8,388 nt of DNA from Fidelibacterota bacterium TCS52 (lineage in GTDB: Bacteria > Fidelibacterota > Fidelibacteria > Fidelibacterales > Fidelibacteraceae): assembly GCA_001577215.1 (NCBI GenBank), contig LSCC01000066.1, positions 1 to 8,388 of the forward strand, read 5' to 3'. The notes beneath the pieces are model-generated. The model was not told where the DNA came from and ran no database searches. It saw nothing but the letters and a program-made list of their open reading frames with translations. Below are positions 8,001 to 8,388 of this stretch, one piece after another (position 1 is the first letter of the stretch; the number at the start of each line of letters is the position of its first letter). The position numbers were made by a program, and so were the translations under genes.

Positions 8001-8388
8001 AATCAACATAACATAAGCTATCCACATTCTTAATTCCATTTTCGCCAACTGTATAATATTTCTCATTTTTTGTTACAATGCTATCTTGAAATAGTATTGA
8101 ATATTTATTTGTATTATTATCTTTATATACTGTCAAATCACGTATCCACCATAATTCATTTTTAATAACCATAGCGTTTTTCAATGAGGAATAATTTTTT
8201 AGTTCAAATAAATAATTGCCTTTTTTATATCCTTGCGGAACTTGAAATTCTAAAATGTCATTATATGCAACAAATTCCTTATCGTATTTAATTTTCATCC
8301 AATCAAGAAGTATTGTATTTCCCTCTGTTGTATTATCTCCGGAGAGAAATATTCTTACTGTATTTTTACCCTCTTTTAAATAGCGGTG
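4999..8388 (-). CDS. Gingipain-family (C25) cysteine peptidase with T9SS C-terminal domain, probable PorU-type sortase; N-terminus cut by window edge
   Basis: The frame runs open to the right edge, with 1129 residues visible. The Met at 8296-8298 is internal: it has no ribosome site, and the residues before it (NTVRIFLSGD, then TILLDW) continue the usual LDW linker of C25 proteins. Numbered from that Met, the peptidase domain spans about 112-458. It has YVLLVGD (179-185), DISIGRWPV (230-238), catalytic His331 in NYFGHGG, nucleophile Cys365 in NSLTCYS, SIGEAL (375-380) and the closing LLGDPSLKLP (449-458). Then come Ig-like modules at about 461-570 and 575-660, a CARDB-like module at about 665-765 (EVDTTNN), and further beta-domains to about 990. 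A C-terminal sorting domain fills 1001-1099 (YGNYPNPF, WNGRD, NGVYFYE, final GKIVKLR). This build fits either PorU, which sorts T9SS cargo at the cell surface, or a secreted C25 cargo protease. The barrel gene overlapping its stop favours PorU. The gene ends in TGA. Confidence 0.92.
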   Translation of the reverse strand, partial: HRYLKEGKNTVRIFLSGDNTTEGNTILLDWMKIKYDKEFVAYNDILEFQVPQGYKKGNYLFELKNYSSLKNAMVIKNELWWIRDLTVYKDNNTNKYSILFQDSIVTKNEKYYTVGENGIKNVDSLCYVDFNEPELRYTHNEGDYIIISDSEYFSELERFISLKQEKGFNPIIYNINQIYDEYSNSNLSPFAIKHFLTDAYYNWSNRPKYVLLVGDVTTRGRIDESIKWYIPTMYYQAAPSKGGVLTDVWFSDINDDFYQDISIGRWPVRNKDQLNRMIDKTIAFENLTTINSWLNKNVMIAGYEDVFKGETESLINDIVPEYMQTDRYYIYSTESGPYAGKAGGITEMFNDGRVMINYFGHGGGANWSDRNVFPIEDTQYLTNKLMPTMVNSLTCYSLTFDSERSIGEALMRAEGGSVTFFGSSGWGYINNDYWLAQNILDQVFKKQISIGKAIQLGKLYYFISNLNQYRKTMYYQFNLLGDPSLKLPIDYTPLELTSSNKMVNPGDSLKFSLPQESALYGSYDVTYDSTVLHPIDVNYNAIPMNSKVPLYHNENINFINSDVEYSVKIPENINANRGDISLCIWNENNYQASHLQFSIGSSYIGEPSFYPNRPKVGEDAYVQVNIEDVDGINSAYLDFSSSDQNCELIEQSENNYRSDNSYNWDENNGKTFKIIVVDTNNDTTTSREHNLIPSEIFDIEIKNYDIVNGMSEIEIRSNYNESFDVELVTTTLSDKIGISCDTLTVVDDSNSSINKAYSSILPPWGDVEIEVRIKPLIDINEVDTTNNIDTISIENYWINENTELNFNFNDSIFTSLKIIPKENKYKAFIKPLECDFNLNEFGANLIGNRGLKVMTENEIEFQINLNSQNINIDSTNFISWLSLDSSKFHCKKYLEDNSDKFFNINKAGYYIFAQSIDNLAPKIRLNVNGGKLLTNSYVANNSRCSAIINDNNGVNPESEYWKILIDDMEIDQSNVVILQGNDIKTLGLKFNLELEKGDHTLQMLATDIVGNESYSQKYQINYLEESKVIDYGNYPNPFAIKTLIIYELTDQFENLEINIYTLAGKKILTIDQYNAETDLLLNNIGYHEIPWNGRDKYNNYVANGVYFYEIKGIIDDNVKKKTGKIVKLR

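Noticed and set aside
8296..8298. ATG as the true start of the peptidase gene
   Set aside because: The frame is open upstream with conserved linker residues (LLDW), there is no ribosome site, and no signal peptide follows this Met although T9SS proteins need one.
4999..8388. Possible stop-codon reassignment in an AT-rich genome
   Set aside because: The peptidase frame ends in TGA exactly at a conserved sorting-domain terminus, and Trp is encoded by TGG, so the standard bacterial code fits.

Overview
The window is AT-rich and every gene I can support lies on the minus strand. Transcription therefore runs from position 8388 down to 1. Seven genes are packed almost without gaps, in this order: a gingipain-family (C25) cysteine peptidase with a type IX secretion (T9SS) C-terminal domain (cut by the right edge), a PorV/PorQ-family outer-membrane barrel, a fibronectin-type-III secreted protein, a small SLBB-domain exported protein, a mannose-6-phosphate-isomerase-like cupin, adenosylhomocysteinase (ahcY), and the membrane-anchored lytic transglycosylase mltG (cut by the left edge).

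The joints are a 4-nt ATGA overlap, a 14-nt overlap, and gaps of 1, 5, 17 and 63 nt. This looks like one operon whose promoter lies outside the window, with the 63-nt gap before mltG the only plausible internal break. No RNA gene, mobile element, CRISPR array, convincing promoter or terminator was seen, and no stretch over 300 bases lacks a gene.

The first five genes concern the outer membrane and cell surface. The peptidase keeps the catalytic His and Cys of clan CD. With the barrel gene directly after it, the pair resembles porU-porV of Bacteroidota, where PorU is the sortase that attaches T9SS cargo to anionic LPS and PorV is the outer-membrane cargo shuttle. The SLBB protein and the sugar-phosphate-isomerase-type cupin hint at polysaccharide handling, which could relate to such an anchor; that link is inference. 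ahcY (methyl cycle) and mltG (peptidoglycan strand termination) look like housekeeping genes downstream.

The organism is a Gram-negative with T9SS. The Bacteroidota/FCB superphylum in the broad sense fits. The AT-richness, the PorV/PorQ-type barrel and clear AAGGAG-type Shine-Dalgarno sites, which are weak in Bacteroidota proper, lean towards a lineage such as Marinimicrobia (SAR406) or a relative. That placement is tentative. The standard bacterial code holds, because the peptidase gene ends in TGA.
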